The position numbers and the translations under genes were made by a program. A DNA stretch of 64,000 nucleotides, taken from positions 2,063,501 to 2,127,500 of the forward strand of contig VCCP01000007.1 in NCBI GenBank assembly GCA_005765155.1, written 5' to 3'. The notes under the pieces were generated by a model. It worked only from the letters and a program-made list of their open reading frames with translations, searched no databases and was not told the origin of the DNA. Positions 45,171 through 56,348 of the stretch are shown one piece after another (the stretch's first letter is position 1; the number at the start of each line of letters is the position of its first letter). Source of the DNA: Zelopaecilomyces penicillatus (lineage: Eukaryota > Ascomycota > Sordariomycetes > Hypocreales > Pseudodiploosporaceae).

Positions 45171-47311
45171 TGCCGCCACATCAGTCGATTATCCCAGTCA
45201 TCTAACGGGAAAATCGCAGAAAGATGTCTACCCGAATCTTCCTTCGACATAAGACCTTGTTATGGTTGCTTCAACCTTAATCATAAAGCTAGATGTACTA
45301 GCCGGTGCATATCGAGAGTCTCTCCATCATCTCGCTAACTTATGAACCTATATCCACAAATTGTCCCAATCGAATCCATCATATCCATCTCTGACCCATT
45401 TACTAGTGGCAGCATGCTTATCGGAATAGCCTTAAAGTCAATCCACTGGATAAAGGATAAAAGATGAGCTGCACCTGCATCCTCTCTGCGAATAGCCTCA
45501 AAGGATACTATCCATATTGTTGCTACCGCTCCTTGCGTGCTGCTATAATGTGTGTCATCACTCAATTGCTGGCTCAATAGAGCAACCTTGTGCCCCTCGA
45601 CAGATTTCCACAGTTGCAGGTATACAGAGACTGGGAGATGCTTCTGGTTTATGTACGCTGCTGCTTGCCTTATTGTTAGGGGTAGATATATGAGCCGTTT
45701 AAGGAGGTCTGCGGCGACTTGTATATCTTTGACCCCAAGCCTTTTCTTCAGCGACCTTCCAAAAAGCGTATACACTTCTTCAGGGACATTGCTTCGAGTT
45801 CAATCACATCACCACCTGCCATATCCTCTGCAATGTTGGAGGACCTTGTTATTATAAGTATCCTTCCTGTTCGGCTTTGTGGAAGGAAGTTAAGGGAGCC
45901 AGTCAAGTTCTCTGACTTCTTATCTTATAGGGCGGCCTTATCATCCAAATTGTCTATTATAAGCAGCCACTATCCAGCAGCTTCTAATAAGAGGTATTTC
46001 CGAAAAACCTCCTTCACATCATCGCTGTTACTAATAGCAAGGTTCAGCTTCTAAGCAACCTCTATTACTGCTTGCTAAAACACAGCTAAACTCTATACCA
46101 GTATCCAAAACACTAAGCATTGCTCTTTTATATTATTTACGGCTATCTCTTTGACTTGGTATGCCAGCTTGAGAGCAATCTATATCTTTCCCATCCCCCC
46201 AAACCCTACCATAACTATTATCTCTCTTTTTTTAATAAAAAGCATTTGTTTTAGTTGTTCGATTTGGTCTTCGCGTCCACTAAAGTTCCTATTACACCCA
46301 AACAGGACATGGAATATTACTATATGACCGGTTTAGAAAGAGAAGATGCTATCTTATTAAGGATGACCTTGACTTACCGCCAGCTATGATGCGTGGCCCA
46401 ATCTGTGCCAGTACGGCTTTTGCATATACCGCCGCCATTGCCGCCGTATAAGGCTGCCATTCTTTATTCTTATGCTCATCACCATAATCACAGACTCCCC
46501 GGATTATACCTATAGGAATACGGTTTATCATCCCTGCAGCCTCTATCTCCAGCCCGATCAGATTATACCGATCCCTTAATATATTTCCCAGTGCCAAATA
46601 TTTCAGGAGTTTATCGCCCGATCCGATCGAGCCATACTAAATATATATCCACTAGCCTTTAAATCTGATGTTCCTATACTGGACCTGGGATATCCCAGCC
46701 TCATCAATCGTATACAGTGTATCTGCATTCTACCCAGGGTCACCGAATATCCTGTTACTATACTGCTTGTCCTTGATTTTATTATAGTAGGGCAAGACAA
46801 GATCTATATCGTCCAATACTTGTAGTTTTATGCGGCCGATCGCTGACCTTACCACCGTCTCTATCACTGCTAGAATATAGCCATCTTTAAGTAGTCGAAA
46901 CCTATCTTGCGTCTCTTTACCAAGCTTGTATGCGACAAGACCAGGAGTCTCGCCTTCAGGGAGCGCTACGAGAATATCCCCCAATCGAATATCGCATGGG
47001 GATGGACCAGTGAGCCTAGGCAGACCGGCAGCCACCCCGACCAGCAAGCCAAACTTAAAATTGGGGAAAAACTTCTTGACCTGAGCAGCCAACGCCGCAG
47101 CCGATCCTGTCCCGTACTCCTGGCCAGCCGGTAAAGTGACAATAGTGATGTTGTGCCCACAAACTTCACCAGCTTCAAAGACGTAGTCGTCACCGCGCTG
47201 CATAGGGAACGTCCCGGTGTGTCTGTGGTCTAGTAAACATATGGCCGCTCGGGCCTCGATTGGGAGTGGTGCGATCCATGCGATGGAGTAGCGCGCTGGG
47301 TCAAGTGCCAT
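43472..47311 (-). pseudogene. Broken NLR-like gene: nucleoside phosphorylase / NB-ARC / TPR
   Basis: From 47311 the frame encodes a PNP/UDP-phosphorylase-like domain (MALDPARYSIAWIAPLPIEA, GTGSAAALAAQ, GLLVGVAAGLPR). It breaks at TAG after IFGDPG and again after IRFKG and WIYI, and resumes with NLIGLEIEAAG and RGVCDYGDEHKNKEWQPY. The NB-ARC follows at about 46270-45335. Its P-loop region reads MVGFGGMGKI followed by TAG where family members have Thr-Gln. More stops follow VFWILV and LAVF, but LLIIDNLDD and RTGRILIITRSS are recognisable. Most breaks are CAG-to-TAG or similar transitions and the region is AT-rich, so RIP-like decay is likely. The last 592 codons (45250..43472) are open and hold 13 TPRs of 42 residues. 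Confidence 0.85.
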
Positions 47312-48785
47312 GATGACTACGATACTACTGACCTGGGCTGGGTAGTCAAGATCGTGGGCATGGGGGGGTGCTAAAACTCAAGGTTTGATAGTGTTTAGCC
47401 TCGATAGATGCGGGGCTTGGGAGCCAAGAATACTATGATCATGTGATGATTCCTCGCTGTCGAGACGGAGGAAGACGTAAGCAATTCCTCTTCAGCGACT
47501 TTATAAAACACGAATACTTGCAAATGCAACTACGCCAGAGAAGACTGTCCAAGGTTGTGATCAATTCTTGTAACCCTAGCTAGTAGCATCGTTGCATTAT
47601 TTTCTGGTAAGGGTTTTCTGGCTGGTAAGGCTTCATGCAATGTCACAAGAACATTACCAGGCTCTTATAAGGGTTTTATAACATTGCATAAGGCCTTGCC
47701 AGGCTGACAAGCCTTACCAGAAACTCCCTCAAGCCTGCCAAAGTAGTACTCTTAGTTTCAATACACCTCCTACCTAAGATACCTACCCTACAAAACACCG
47801 ATTGTGTATTGGCTTCCAAAAGAGCTATATCTAACTTCCAGAAACGCTTTAGCAAACTAACATTACATGGAATACTTAGTAGGCAATTATGATGTACAAG
47901 TAAACTTATTTTATGTTAATGAGTGTTCCAAGTGGCCCTCAACCCTAGCGCTCTCTATAAACATAGGCATGAGTTGAGTGTATACTTGGGGATGGTATGA
48001 CCAGTATATAGGGCTATGCAAATAAATCTTATCATTTTAAAAGACCCTTATAATTATATATAGGAACAGCTGTGGAGGTTTCTATGTATAACAATGGAGA
48101 TTGTAAGAGCAGGGCTACCCTTGGCCCTTTGGAAGCAGTGGTGGATCAAGGCATCTCAGTTAAGGTAAGCCGACAGCCGAACCACTACATGTCACAAGTG
48201 TCATTCAATCAAGGCCATCGTCACCCAGCGGCATCTAGAAGTAGGTGCCATATTAAGAGTGGGTGCATATCATTAATAATTGCGTTACATCCAGCGCCTT
48301 TGGTTTAATAAACAACAACACATTTGGAATATTCTTGACATCCATAAATCGGGAGCTGAATCCTGAATTCAAATGTGCTGTCAATCCCTTCAACCGCATT
48401 TGTAATGCGAGTAAATCACCGAACAAGTCCGTCACCCAATGCTTTCCACCACATCCCATCCCATTGAAAACCCCGTTCCGGACTCTGGTGGACTCTGCCG
48501 ACGCGCTGCCGAGCAAAGCCCCCCGGGGACTCCGTCACCCACCCCCCACAATTCCCCTTTTCCAGCGTGACAAATCTTTTCTGTTCAGGTTCCTCGGTTG
48601 ATATTTTTTACTACTTTTGGCATCTTTCACCAGTCACCTCCGTCCTCCACCAAATAACGCCATACCTACCTACCTGCACACCCCTCCATCTGTTGCTCCC
48701 CCTCTTCTAGACGACCCCTCTATACCGCAATTGCCCACTTCAACCCACCATCCTGTAGTGGCAGTACAGCACGCCGTAGGTCATT
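47312..48785. other. Intergenic region with hairpin element
   Basis: Holds the promoter side of the broken PNP-NLR gene, the hairpin at 47601-47723 and the glutaredoxin promoter (CT-rich, 48600-48780). No gene recognised; a 112-codon ORF at 48263-48601 has no features. Confidence 0.5.
47601..47723. mobile_element. MITE-like imperfect inverted repeat
   Basis: The ends are inverted copies: TTTCTGGTAAGG at the left and CCTTACCAGAAA at the right. A second nested pair lies inside: GGTAAGGCTTCATGCAATGT against ACATTGCATAAGGCCTTGCC. The whole 123 bp can fold into a long imperfect hairpin. No clear target-site duplication and no coding capacity. It could be a non-autonomous transposon or a simple palindrome; a second copy in the window was not found. 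Confidence 0.45.
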
Positions 48786-49547
48786 ATGCGCTGTAACCCC
48801 GTTGCTTCTAGAGCACGATTACATAACGTCCGTTCAACTGTTCTCTCCTCACCCTCCTCGGTTGCTGTGTCGCCATTTCTCTTAAGAACCGCTGCTCCAT
48901 CACCACCTGCTCTTCTCTTCTCCTCTCCCACTTTCTCCCACACACCCACAAGATCCATGAATTTCATCAGATCCTTCTTTTCCAAACCACCAACCTCAGA
49001 AAACGTCGCCATGGCTAGCCAAAAGGTCCAGAAGCTCATTGACGACAACGCCGTTGGTATGTCTCAATCCCCCAACAAGAGAACAGAAACTAGTTTTGGT
49101 TTCTTCAACCTTATTTCTCCTCATCCATGAAGCTAACTGCTGTGATTCTACTTCCATCTGAATAGTCGTCTTCTCCAAGTCCTACTGCCCTTACTGCACC
49201 GCCACCAAGAACACCCTCAACGAATTCGGCACCAAGTTCCTCGCCCTCGAGCTCGATAATGAGTGTACGTTTCCCCTCTCTCTCAAACCACGCAATCCTC
49301 CCGTTGCGCATATTCAGTTACAGACCCTCACGCGACACTCGCGCAAATAAATTCAACCCACTAACTCGTCTTTACAGCCGATGGCGCTGAGATCCAGGCC
49401 GCCCTCGCCGAACTCAACGGACAGCGCACCGTCCCCAACATCTACATCGCACAGAAGCACATTGGCGGCAACTCTGACCTCCAGGCTCTCAAGAGCCAGG
49501 ACAAGCTCGAGGGTCTCCTCAAGGCGAGCGGCGCACTGAAGGCGTAA
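48786..49547 (+). CDS. Dithiol glutaredoxin (CPYC), possibly dual targeted
   Basis: Three exons (48786..49056, 49166..49264, 49378..49547) encode 179 aa from the first ATG. The glutaredoxin domain starts at KVQKLIDDNAVVVFSKSYCP; the CPYC active site lies at the exon 2 start, and TVPNIYIAQKHIGGNSDLQ carries the cis-Pro and glutathione-binding GG. Three in-frame ATGs exist: 48786 gives a long Arg/Ser-rich, acid-free presequence suited to mitochondria, 48957 gives MNFIRSFFSKPP, and 49011 (gccATGG, the best context) gives a cytosolic-length protein of 104 aa. Glutaredoxins reduce protein disulfides and glutathione mixed disulfides. Choice of start is unresolved. Introns are 109 and 113 bp. Confidence 0.92.
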
Positions 49548-50742
49548 GCATAAATCGGCTCATGACGGAAATTCTCGCTCTTGCCCTGCCTGCCCCTCTA
49601 CTGTCCCTCACTTGTCTGTTCCACCGAAAGTGGATGACGTCAAGTCTGAAGACAAGGAAAATGGGGTTTTGATAAAACGCAAAAGATTTGGGGCTGATGG
49701 TCTGTTTTGTCTTTTTTTGGGAGCAGGTCCAGAATATAGACAAGCGTATGGAACGTCTTTCGCTTTTTCCACAGAGTGATTCCTGATGCGCGACTTCAGC
49801 ATGTATCGCTATTACAACCTACAAAGAAAGTAAAATAATAGAAGCATTTTGACATGTTTTAAAGATATCATCTTTTCGTTGCTGAGTGATTGTAGCTCAG
49901 TTTGTTCTCGTACATCAAGAAGCCAACTGCACGACTCGTTCTTTTTACAACCATGTACACTATACTGGCCAGTTATATCTAATCATGTTCGACTTGACTA
50001 TTGCTGCATCTCTTGGGGCGATTGAGGCAACAAAGAGGTCGTTGCGACAGTGGGAAGATATCCCTGGTTGCATTGAGGGTTGGGCAGTATACATGGGAAG
50101 CAAATAGAATGAGTAGAATGAATGCAATCATTTAGCTGCTATTCTTTTGTGGGGTTTTTCTCCGCTGTCCCAGAATGAAACCTTTTCACGCATGAAATTT
50201 ACCAATTTTTCTTTTGAAAGAACAATTTGATTAGCTTAACAGGAAACACAGATGGAACAAATGCAATCTATCACGTTCAGTGCTGTAAGAAGCTGAGCGA
50301 TGAGTATGTGCTCGACTCAGGACGCGGACGAGGAGGAGCCAGCGAGTTTGGAGGAAGATGTGGTTCATGACTGCGGAGCAAGATGATGGCTCTTGGGGTT
50401 CGGTGATACACGAGCTGTGGACTTGGGTGACTGGCCACCCAATATTGTATTGACGGAAGGCTAGCAAAAATAATGAGTCAACATCTTGAGACTATTCCGG
50501 AAACATTTTCCGATTTTATATAGAAATGCCACCAACGGCACAATCTAGAGAAGATGATACATAACAGAACTATTCCAAAAATGGACTCGGCTAATTAAAG
50601 ACTAAATAAGCCTTTAGCGACACCCGGACATCTTTGAGGCTACACCCCGCATGCGGCCACTCACACTCAACACCAACTTAAGCCTCATACACCAAACCCG
50701 CGTTTTCTCGCGCAATTGTTCTATACTTGCCAATCCCATCCC
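49548..50742. other. Intergenic region, nothing recognised
   Basis: 3' UTR of the glutaredoxin gene, then spacer and the promoter of the HTH gene. Confidence 0.45.
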
Positions 50743-51248
50743 ATGGCTAGAGTCTTCTTGCACACGTACACGGAAAGCGACATCGAAAATGCCCTGAAAG
50801 ACGTGACCGCGGGTGGTTCACAGCGCCTGGCCTGCAAACGCTGGGGCTTACCGCGATCAACACTCCAACGCCGGCTCAAGGGCTCGCGACCCATGCACCT
50901 TGCCAAAGAGCATGAGCAGCGCCTTACGAGACAGCAGGAAAAACATCTCCGTGACTGGGTCCTCACTCAGGATGCGTTGGGGCTTCCGGTGATGCAGAAA
51001 CAACTCACAACGATGGTGCAGAAGATTCTAAGTAATGAGAATGATCTGAAACCGCTTGGGAAGCACTGGGTAGATGGGTTTTTACGCAGGCATCCGGAGA
51101 TTAAGAGCATAAGAGGTAAGGAAATTAATAATGAGTGTTGTATTGTGTTGGGGGGGGTTACGTTAACTAAATGTCTCAAGGACTGCTTAAAGCTTCTGAC
51201 GAACCCAGTCGGTTACACGATTCGCCTGCGCAGCAAGATGATCAATAG
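50743..51248 (+). CDS. Short psq/CENP-B-type helix-turn-helix protein
   Basis: Starts at ATG 50743 (cccATGG). Residues 1-50 form a psq/Tc5-type HTH (YTESDIENALKDVTAGGSQR, WGLPRSTLQRRLKG). Residues 60-125 form the second CENP-B/Tc5 DNA-binding domain (LTRQQEKHLRDWVLTQDALG, HWVDGFLRRHPEIKSIRG). An intron 51116-51180 (donor GTAAGG, branch-like TTAACTAA, acceptor AAG) gives 146 aa; unspliced the frame ends at 51255 with 170 aa. These two domains form the N-terminus of pogo/Fot1-type transposases and CENP-B. The DDE catalytic domain is absent, so it is either a 5' transposase remnant or a stand-alone DNA-binding protein. Confidence 0.72.
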
Positions 51249-51255
51249 CGACTAG

Positions 51256-51939
51256 ATGCACTTGGCATAAGAAAGAATTTAAAATAGACTTGGAGCCTTC
51301 AATTTGACATGATTTATTGTCCATTTATCGACAATCTTGATCGCTATATTATACAATATACCCATTACTACATTCAGGTTCAAAGTAGGTAGGTAGTCAA
51401 CTGTATAATTTGGCGCGACAGACTGGGGATATGAAACATGATGTTTGTTCTTGAGTCTCACGCTCCATTTTTACATGTTAGCTAGACGACAAGTAGGACA
51501 AGCTACTCTATCAGTCACTGGCTTACAAAAGTGGTTGCCTGGAGCGCAGTTCAAGATCAATGGTTGACATTCGTATCAGCGTATGTGGGGTGGTAAGTAG
51601 TAAGTACTTAAATACAGCAAAGGTACTCGTAGAGTTGTAGTCTTCTTCAGGAGTGAGGTAGTATTCGGCCATTACAAGCTCACCCCAAATGCCCTTACGT
51701 CATCGTCTGTGATAAGTAGTAACATCAATTGCTGCCTTACAGTAAAACTTACCGACTGTTTCGTCATTCACAAATGTTGACTCTCTCCAAAGCTGAGCTT
51801 TCCCAAAGGATGCCAATTCCCCTGTCAATCCAATGCTACCCAAGGAGTGTACGCCAAACCCTGATACATCACAAGGGTTGAACTGCTCAACCTTTCCCTG
51901 TGAGCTCGAGTCTTACGCAGATCTCAGTGGCACCGGTGT
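51256..51939. other. Spacer with decayed 5' sequence of the membrane-protein gene
   Basis: From about 51800 the plus strand reads MLPKECTPNPDTSQGLNC, then FPCELESYADLSGTG, and in another frame VYAILIIS. These look like the missing N-terminus of the downstream membrane protein. 51256-51780 has nothing recognisable. Confidence 0.45.
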
Positions 51940-53890
51940 ATGCTATTCTTATTATTTCAGAGTTACACTATTGACCAAGCACTAATAATTGGATCAAAGG
52001 TCCTTTGCTCATTCATCATTACTGCATGCATCGTTTTTGCTTTTCTTGAGTGGTACTACGTATGGATCTTTGACCCGACCGCGGACCCGTTTCGAAGAAA
52101 CGACAACGACAACGGGGAATTGCAGCGAAATGCGGTTGATTGCAACAACAGTGAGGGATTCCGGCCAAATATACTTGATGTCTGGCTCTTCCAACGCAAC
52201 CCATTACGACGATCTCGGTATAGAACCACGGAAACAGGGAAAACAGAGGACTTCATCATGAGTGTAGGTGACGCCAGTCCCATCCCGTTATACTCATTCT
52301 TCTCATCCTAACATGCATATAGTCTGTCCTTGGCCTCAGCGATATCCAGATATTCACAGGCATCGGCATCCTGGCGAGTGGATACGTCGCCCTTACCAAT
52401 GGCCTCTCAGCATTCCACTGGCAGATCACAGTCCACCTCGCATGGTTAGCCAGCATCACACATCTTGCTGCTTTAACCACTCTCCGAGAGCATTTCTGGG
52501 TAAACCAAAGAAAACGCTCAGTACGACTGCTCTTCATGGGTATCCTCTTGGTGATGTTGCTTGTAGCAATGGCTCCCACGATATGGTTCTTCGATATCCG
52601 GAGCGCCAAAGAAACCGCTCTGGCATATGCAAAATGCTTCTATGATGAAGAGAGTTATCATGTCCTCGACAGTTATCATAATGTTGATTTCGGGCTTTCT
52701 GTTCTTGTCCTTTGTTACAGCTTCATCGTGCGGGTATTGAAGTTGCGCTATGTAAGAGAAAATTGGATACAGAACCTGGTAGTGCGTCACACAACGGTCA
52801 CGTCGACTTGCCCGAAGCTTGTACAATTTTTACTCCCGCCATTTTTGCAAAATTCCCCACGCACACGATTGTTCTGGTATATGGCTATAGCGAGGCCAAT
52901 CATGATCGCATTCATTATGCTGGACTACTTTATAGTCATTTTGATGTCCACTACAGCAGAGGTAAACGCCTCTTTCCTATGATGTACAACTGGAATTCTA
53001 ATGAATGTCTACCAGATTTTCTGGGTTCTGGTGTCTATTCTTTGGGTAACTTTGAGAATTGCCAGCATAATAAAGTGGCGGAATCCTGATGATGCCAAAT
53101 GGGCTTTTGGTCAGGTTCTGCCATTAGCTTTATTACTTCCATTTATTATTTCCTTCATCGAGTTCTGTCTCGAGAACCAAGACCAACCACGCCTAGCCAG
53201 TAAGTCTGTTTTTCACATACCGTTATCAACTTGAAACAAATAATCCTGAAGCTAATTAGCATAGTGTTGCCTGTAGAGCTACCAGCAGCACCACCAGAGC
53301 TATCAGAAACACCATCAGAGCAGTCAGCAACGCCTCAAGAGGAGCCAGCAACACTCCACTTTAATACGAGGGAGTTTTATAGTACGGCTGATGCTATACA
53401 ATACTTGAATCAGTTCACGCCTGGGATCCCCGTGCTCCCCTATTTTATTAAACGTGGAAGCCTTCTTCAAGGTTTTTCTGATTTTAACAATGTATTTGAC
53501 CAATACCTCGTCATATGGTGTACAGTCTTTCTCTTTGTTTGCTCTATATTCTATTTAACATTCACCTTTAGCTTACTTAACAGCAAAATTAGCGGGTACG
53601 GCCCAATTCTATTTACTGTTCAGAGCAACATCTACTTCCCTCTACAGCTCTTGCCTCCATTGTTATTCTATTCACCTACTCGACTTTGGTCTTGTAAGTC
53701 AAGGCATGATGTAAATCGTGTTTTGATAACTTATTGGTACTTGACACTACTTTACATTATTTTATTCCTTGGGGTTTTATCTATGTTTATTTTTATAACT
53801 TTCGTCCTGTTGATTCCTATAGTAGCTTCCTTTCTTTTTTCCACAATGATTCATCTTGTCATATTGTTATGTTGGGCATTTTTAAAATAG
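51940..53890 (+). CDS. Polytopic membrane protein of unknown function
   Basis: Four exons (51940..52263, 52323..52961, 53016..53199, 53277..53890) join in frame to 586 aa. About nine to ten hydrophobic helices are visible, e.g. VLCSFIITACIVFAFLEWYY, IQIFTGIGILASGYVAL, LFWYMAIARPIMIAFIMLDY and IIFLGVLSMFIF-like sequence at the end. The central segment LSDIQIFTGIGIL, then SAFHWQITVHLAWLASITHL and TTLREHF, is typical of a large uncharacterised fungal membrane-protein family. An acidic/Pro-rich loop (residues about 383-410) is encoded by a repetitive GCACCACCAGAGC stretch. The start at 51940 gives only the core; the family's extracellular Cys-containing N-terminus is present upstream but out of frame. 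It may thus be a 5'-damaged gene. Function unknown. Confidence 0.68.
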
Positions 53891-54218
53891 GATAGCTCTA
53901 TATATAAGTCTAAAAGAAAGGCGAGTTGATATAGTTGTTCCCTACTCTATTCTATTATAATCAAGTTCTCTTTGTGTCCTTGAGCAAGTGATAATTGGAT
54001 CATTGAACCATTCAGGCTCATTTGATTAGGATACATTTATTGCCTATAGTGCCTGTAGAGCAAGGGATGGGCTCTAGTATGGAAGTATAGTGAACAGTAT
54101 TCAACAATGGAGTCGTCAGTTCTCACCGAAACGGTTGACCAACGATTCTGGCGCGCACCGATCTTAGTTAGCCAAATACAAATTAAACCTGCCCGCCAAC
54201 AAATCCCAGCGGCTCGGT
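53891..54218. other. Convergent 3' spacer
   Basis: 3' flanks of the membrane-protein and kinase genes; nothing else seen. Confidence 0.45.
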
Positions 54219-55783
54219 TTATTTCCTTTGTGCCTTCGATTCCAAATATGCCTGCATCAACCACTCATCAAATGCCAGTTCTTCAGCTGCAGGCCGCTCC
54301 TCGGGCAGCCATCGTAGGGCGCTTCTGACAAAGCCTAGCATCAGCTCTTTGTCTTTGCCATCTAAGGAGTGAACACGGTCTTCAAGGGTCTCGGTTGGGA
54401 TTGGAATAGTTCCTAGCCAGTTACCTGCTAAAGCATTTAGTCTCAGAACAAACGTAGCCATTGCCGAGCCTGCCTGTCCTTCAATGTTCTTACCAGCTTC
54501 ATCAAAATAAGTAGCACATTTTTTACTTCGTTGTAAAAACTCACGAGGCGGAGGGCCCATGAACGCTACCATCTCGGCCAGGTGTTGCTCATCATCCATG
54601 ACACCGCCTTTATTGGCTAAGAAAAGGCGTCTTCCTTCAAGCAAATCCTATATCTAAAGCAGATCAGCGACAGCAACTAAGCCGAAAAGTTGAACTCACC
54701 ATGACACCCACGGACCATATATCCACCGCTGAGGACCATTCCATATCTAGTATCACTTCTGGAGCTCTGTATACTAGAGGCATAATGTCGCCTTGATAAC
54801 TTTCTTGCCCGAACCTTGCTGATCCCAGATCAGAGAGAACAGGTTGACCCTGTGTCATCGGCATTTGCCGCGAAAGATAGATTATTCTGTCTTGGAGAAC
54901 CTTGCGGGCGACTGGCCGTGCTTGCTCAGCCTCCTCGAGCTCCTCAAAGAGCGACAGATTCTTTACACCACAGAGGATATTGTTTGGAGAAATATCTACC
55001 AACATTATTAGTAAATTATGCGAGCAGTTGGCTTGAGAATTGAATGTGTACCGGTATGAACTACATTATTCTTGTGGAGGTAATCTAAGGCCAGGAGTAT
55101 CAATTGCAACGCGTGCTGCAACATCCGTTGTTCAATCCTGCCTTCGGGTAGGAGATTCCGCATCTCTGTGAATGTCATCCCTAATGGTTGGTACACCAAG
55201 CATTTATGCAACCCCTTGGCTCCGGCGATGTCAAACGAGCCTAGAACTGTTCTAACCAAGGCTTTGCCTGGGTGTTGTTGGACCGGGGAAGACTCAAGGT
55301 GACCCAACACAGCAATCTCATTCTCAGCTTGCTGTAGAAGAATGCCATTTTTAGAGGTTGTGCATACTTTAAGAACGCGATATTGTTCATCACTGAAACC
55401 CTCGTTAGCGCCAACAAGCGGATTTACATTTCGTTTCTCTGTACTCATATGACGTACTGTAGGTCTTTCGACAACCAAACAGTTGACCCCGTACCTCGGC
55501 CGAGTTTGCAGAGAACGCGATATCGCGACTCAAATACTTGTCCAATACGTACCGGATAGTACTCTTCTGCAATATACCCAGGTAGTTCCTCTTCCTCAAT
55601 TAGTATAGAGGTGGGTAACAGCTTTGGGGACGCTGGTGATACATTGGTGGAGAGTGTGCGGAATCTTAACGGGCGCGAGCACGTAATCCCTTTGACTTTG
55701 AATCGTATGAAAACGGTTGTAGATGCCGTTCTATGCAAACATCTTAACGATAACATAATTATGGCAAAAATGATGAAAGCCAT
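54219..55783 (-). CDS. SRPK-like serine/threonine protein kinase
   Basis: Four exons (55783..55458, 55392..55052, 54995..54700, 54647..54219) give 463 aa; introns are 65, 56 and 52 bp. Motifs in order: Gly-rich loop LGRGTGSTVWL (94-104), ATP Lys117 in YRVLKV, catalytic loop VVHTDISPNNIL (HTD for HRD), DLGSARF (DLG for DFG) and YRAPEVILDMEWSSAVDIWS. HTD, DLG and the EWSSAVDIWS segment are typical of the SRPK group, which phosphorylates SR-type proteins. The large non-conserved spacer of yeast Sky1/SRPK1 is reduced here to about 40 residues (KNLSLFEELEEAEQARPVAR region). The N-terminus (1-25) is hydrophobic then basic and might direct it to mitochondria. Fungal genomes hold many such expanded, fast-evolving SRPK paralogues, and substrates are unknown. 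Confidence 0.85.
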
Positions 55784-56348
55784 CAGATATATATGTGGTC
55801 AATAAAAACGTTTTTAGGAGGGGCTGGTCACAGCTAGTAAACGTGGGGCTGCAACAGCGGGTACAAAGGCTTTGGGTTAGGGTTGGGGCTGTGATGTATA
55901 CCCACGCCTCTGAGCCGACATAACACAGACAACGGACCCCATCGATTTTATTTTATTTTTATTTTTTCTACCTACATAGGAATTGATCTAGTTTTGTGGC
56001 AAGGGCAGCGAAATGGCGGTACACCGTTTTGACCGTACTCCTGCTCCGATATTCCCGGAGCCGGTGTGGTCCACTTCGGCATTGTTAGCGCAGACTGGTC
56101 TCCGGGGTCCGCTATCACGGAGCACGATGATGACAAGTGCAGGTCATTATGATAAGCTTACGAAAGAATCGCTTTGAAAGGTCCATAGCAGACTCAACAG
56201 TCAAAATGTCAACCACGCTGCCCATTGTCTGTTCCCCTGGAGATTATCCATATTGTCTTTACACATCACACTGATTCATTAAAAATACTTGATATATACC
56301 CAGCCATTTTCCCCACCTATTCCCTTTTTTTGTCCTCAATGCCATCAT
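55784..56348. other. Spacer between kinase and homoaconitase genes
   Basis: Contains the kinase promoter and homoaconitase 3' UTR. A short GGGTTAGGGTTGGGG run at about 55875 resembles two telomere repeats but is isolated. Confidence 0.45.

Noticed and set aside
55438..55470. Apparent frameshift in the kinase between DLQ and the next open frame
   Set aside because: Resolved by a 65 bp intron (55457-55393, GTACGT..TTTCAG with a CTAAC branch) that joins DL-HDEQYRVLK in frame.
55873..55890. GGGTTAGGGTTGGGG, telomere-like
   Set aside because: Only about two units, isolated inside ordinary gene-bearing sequence; no subtelomeric features.
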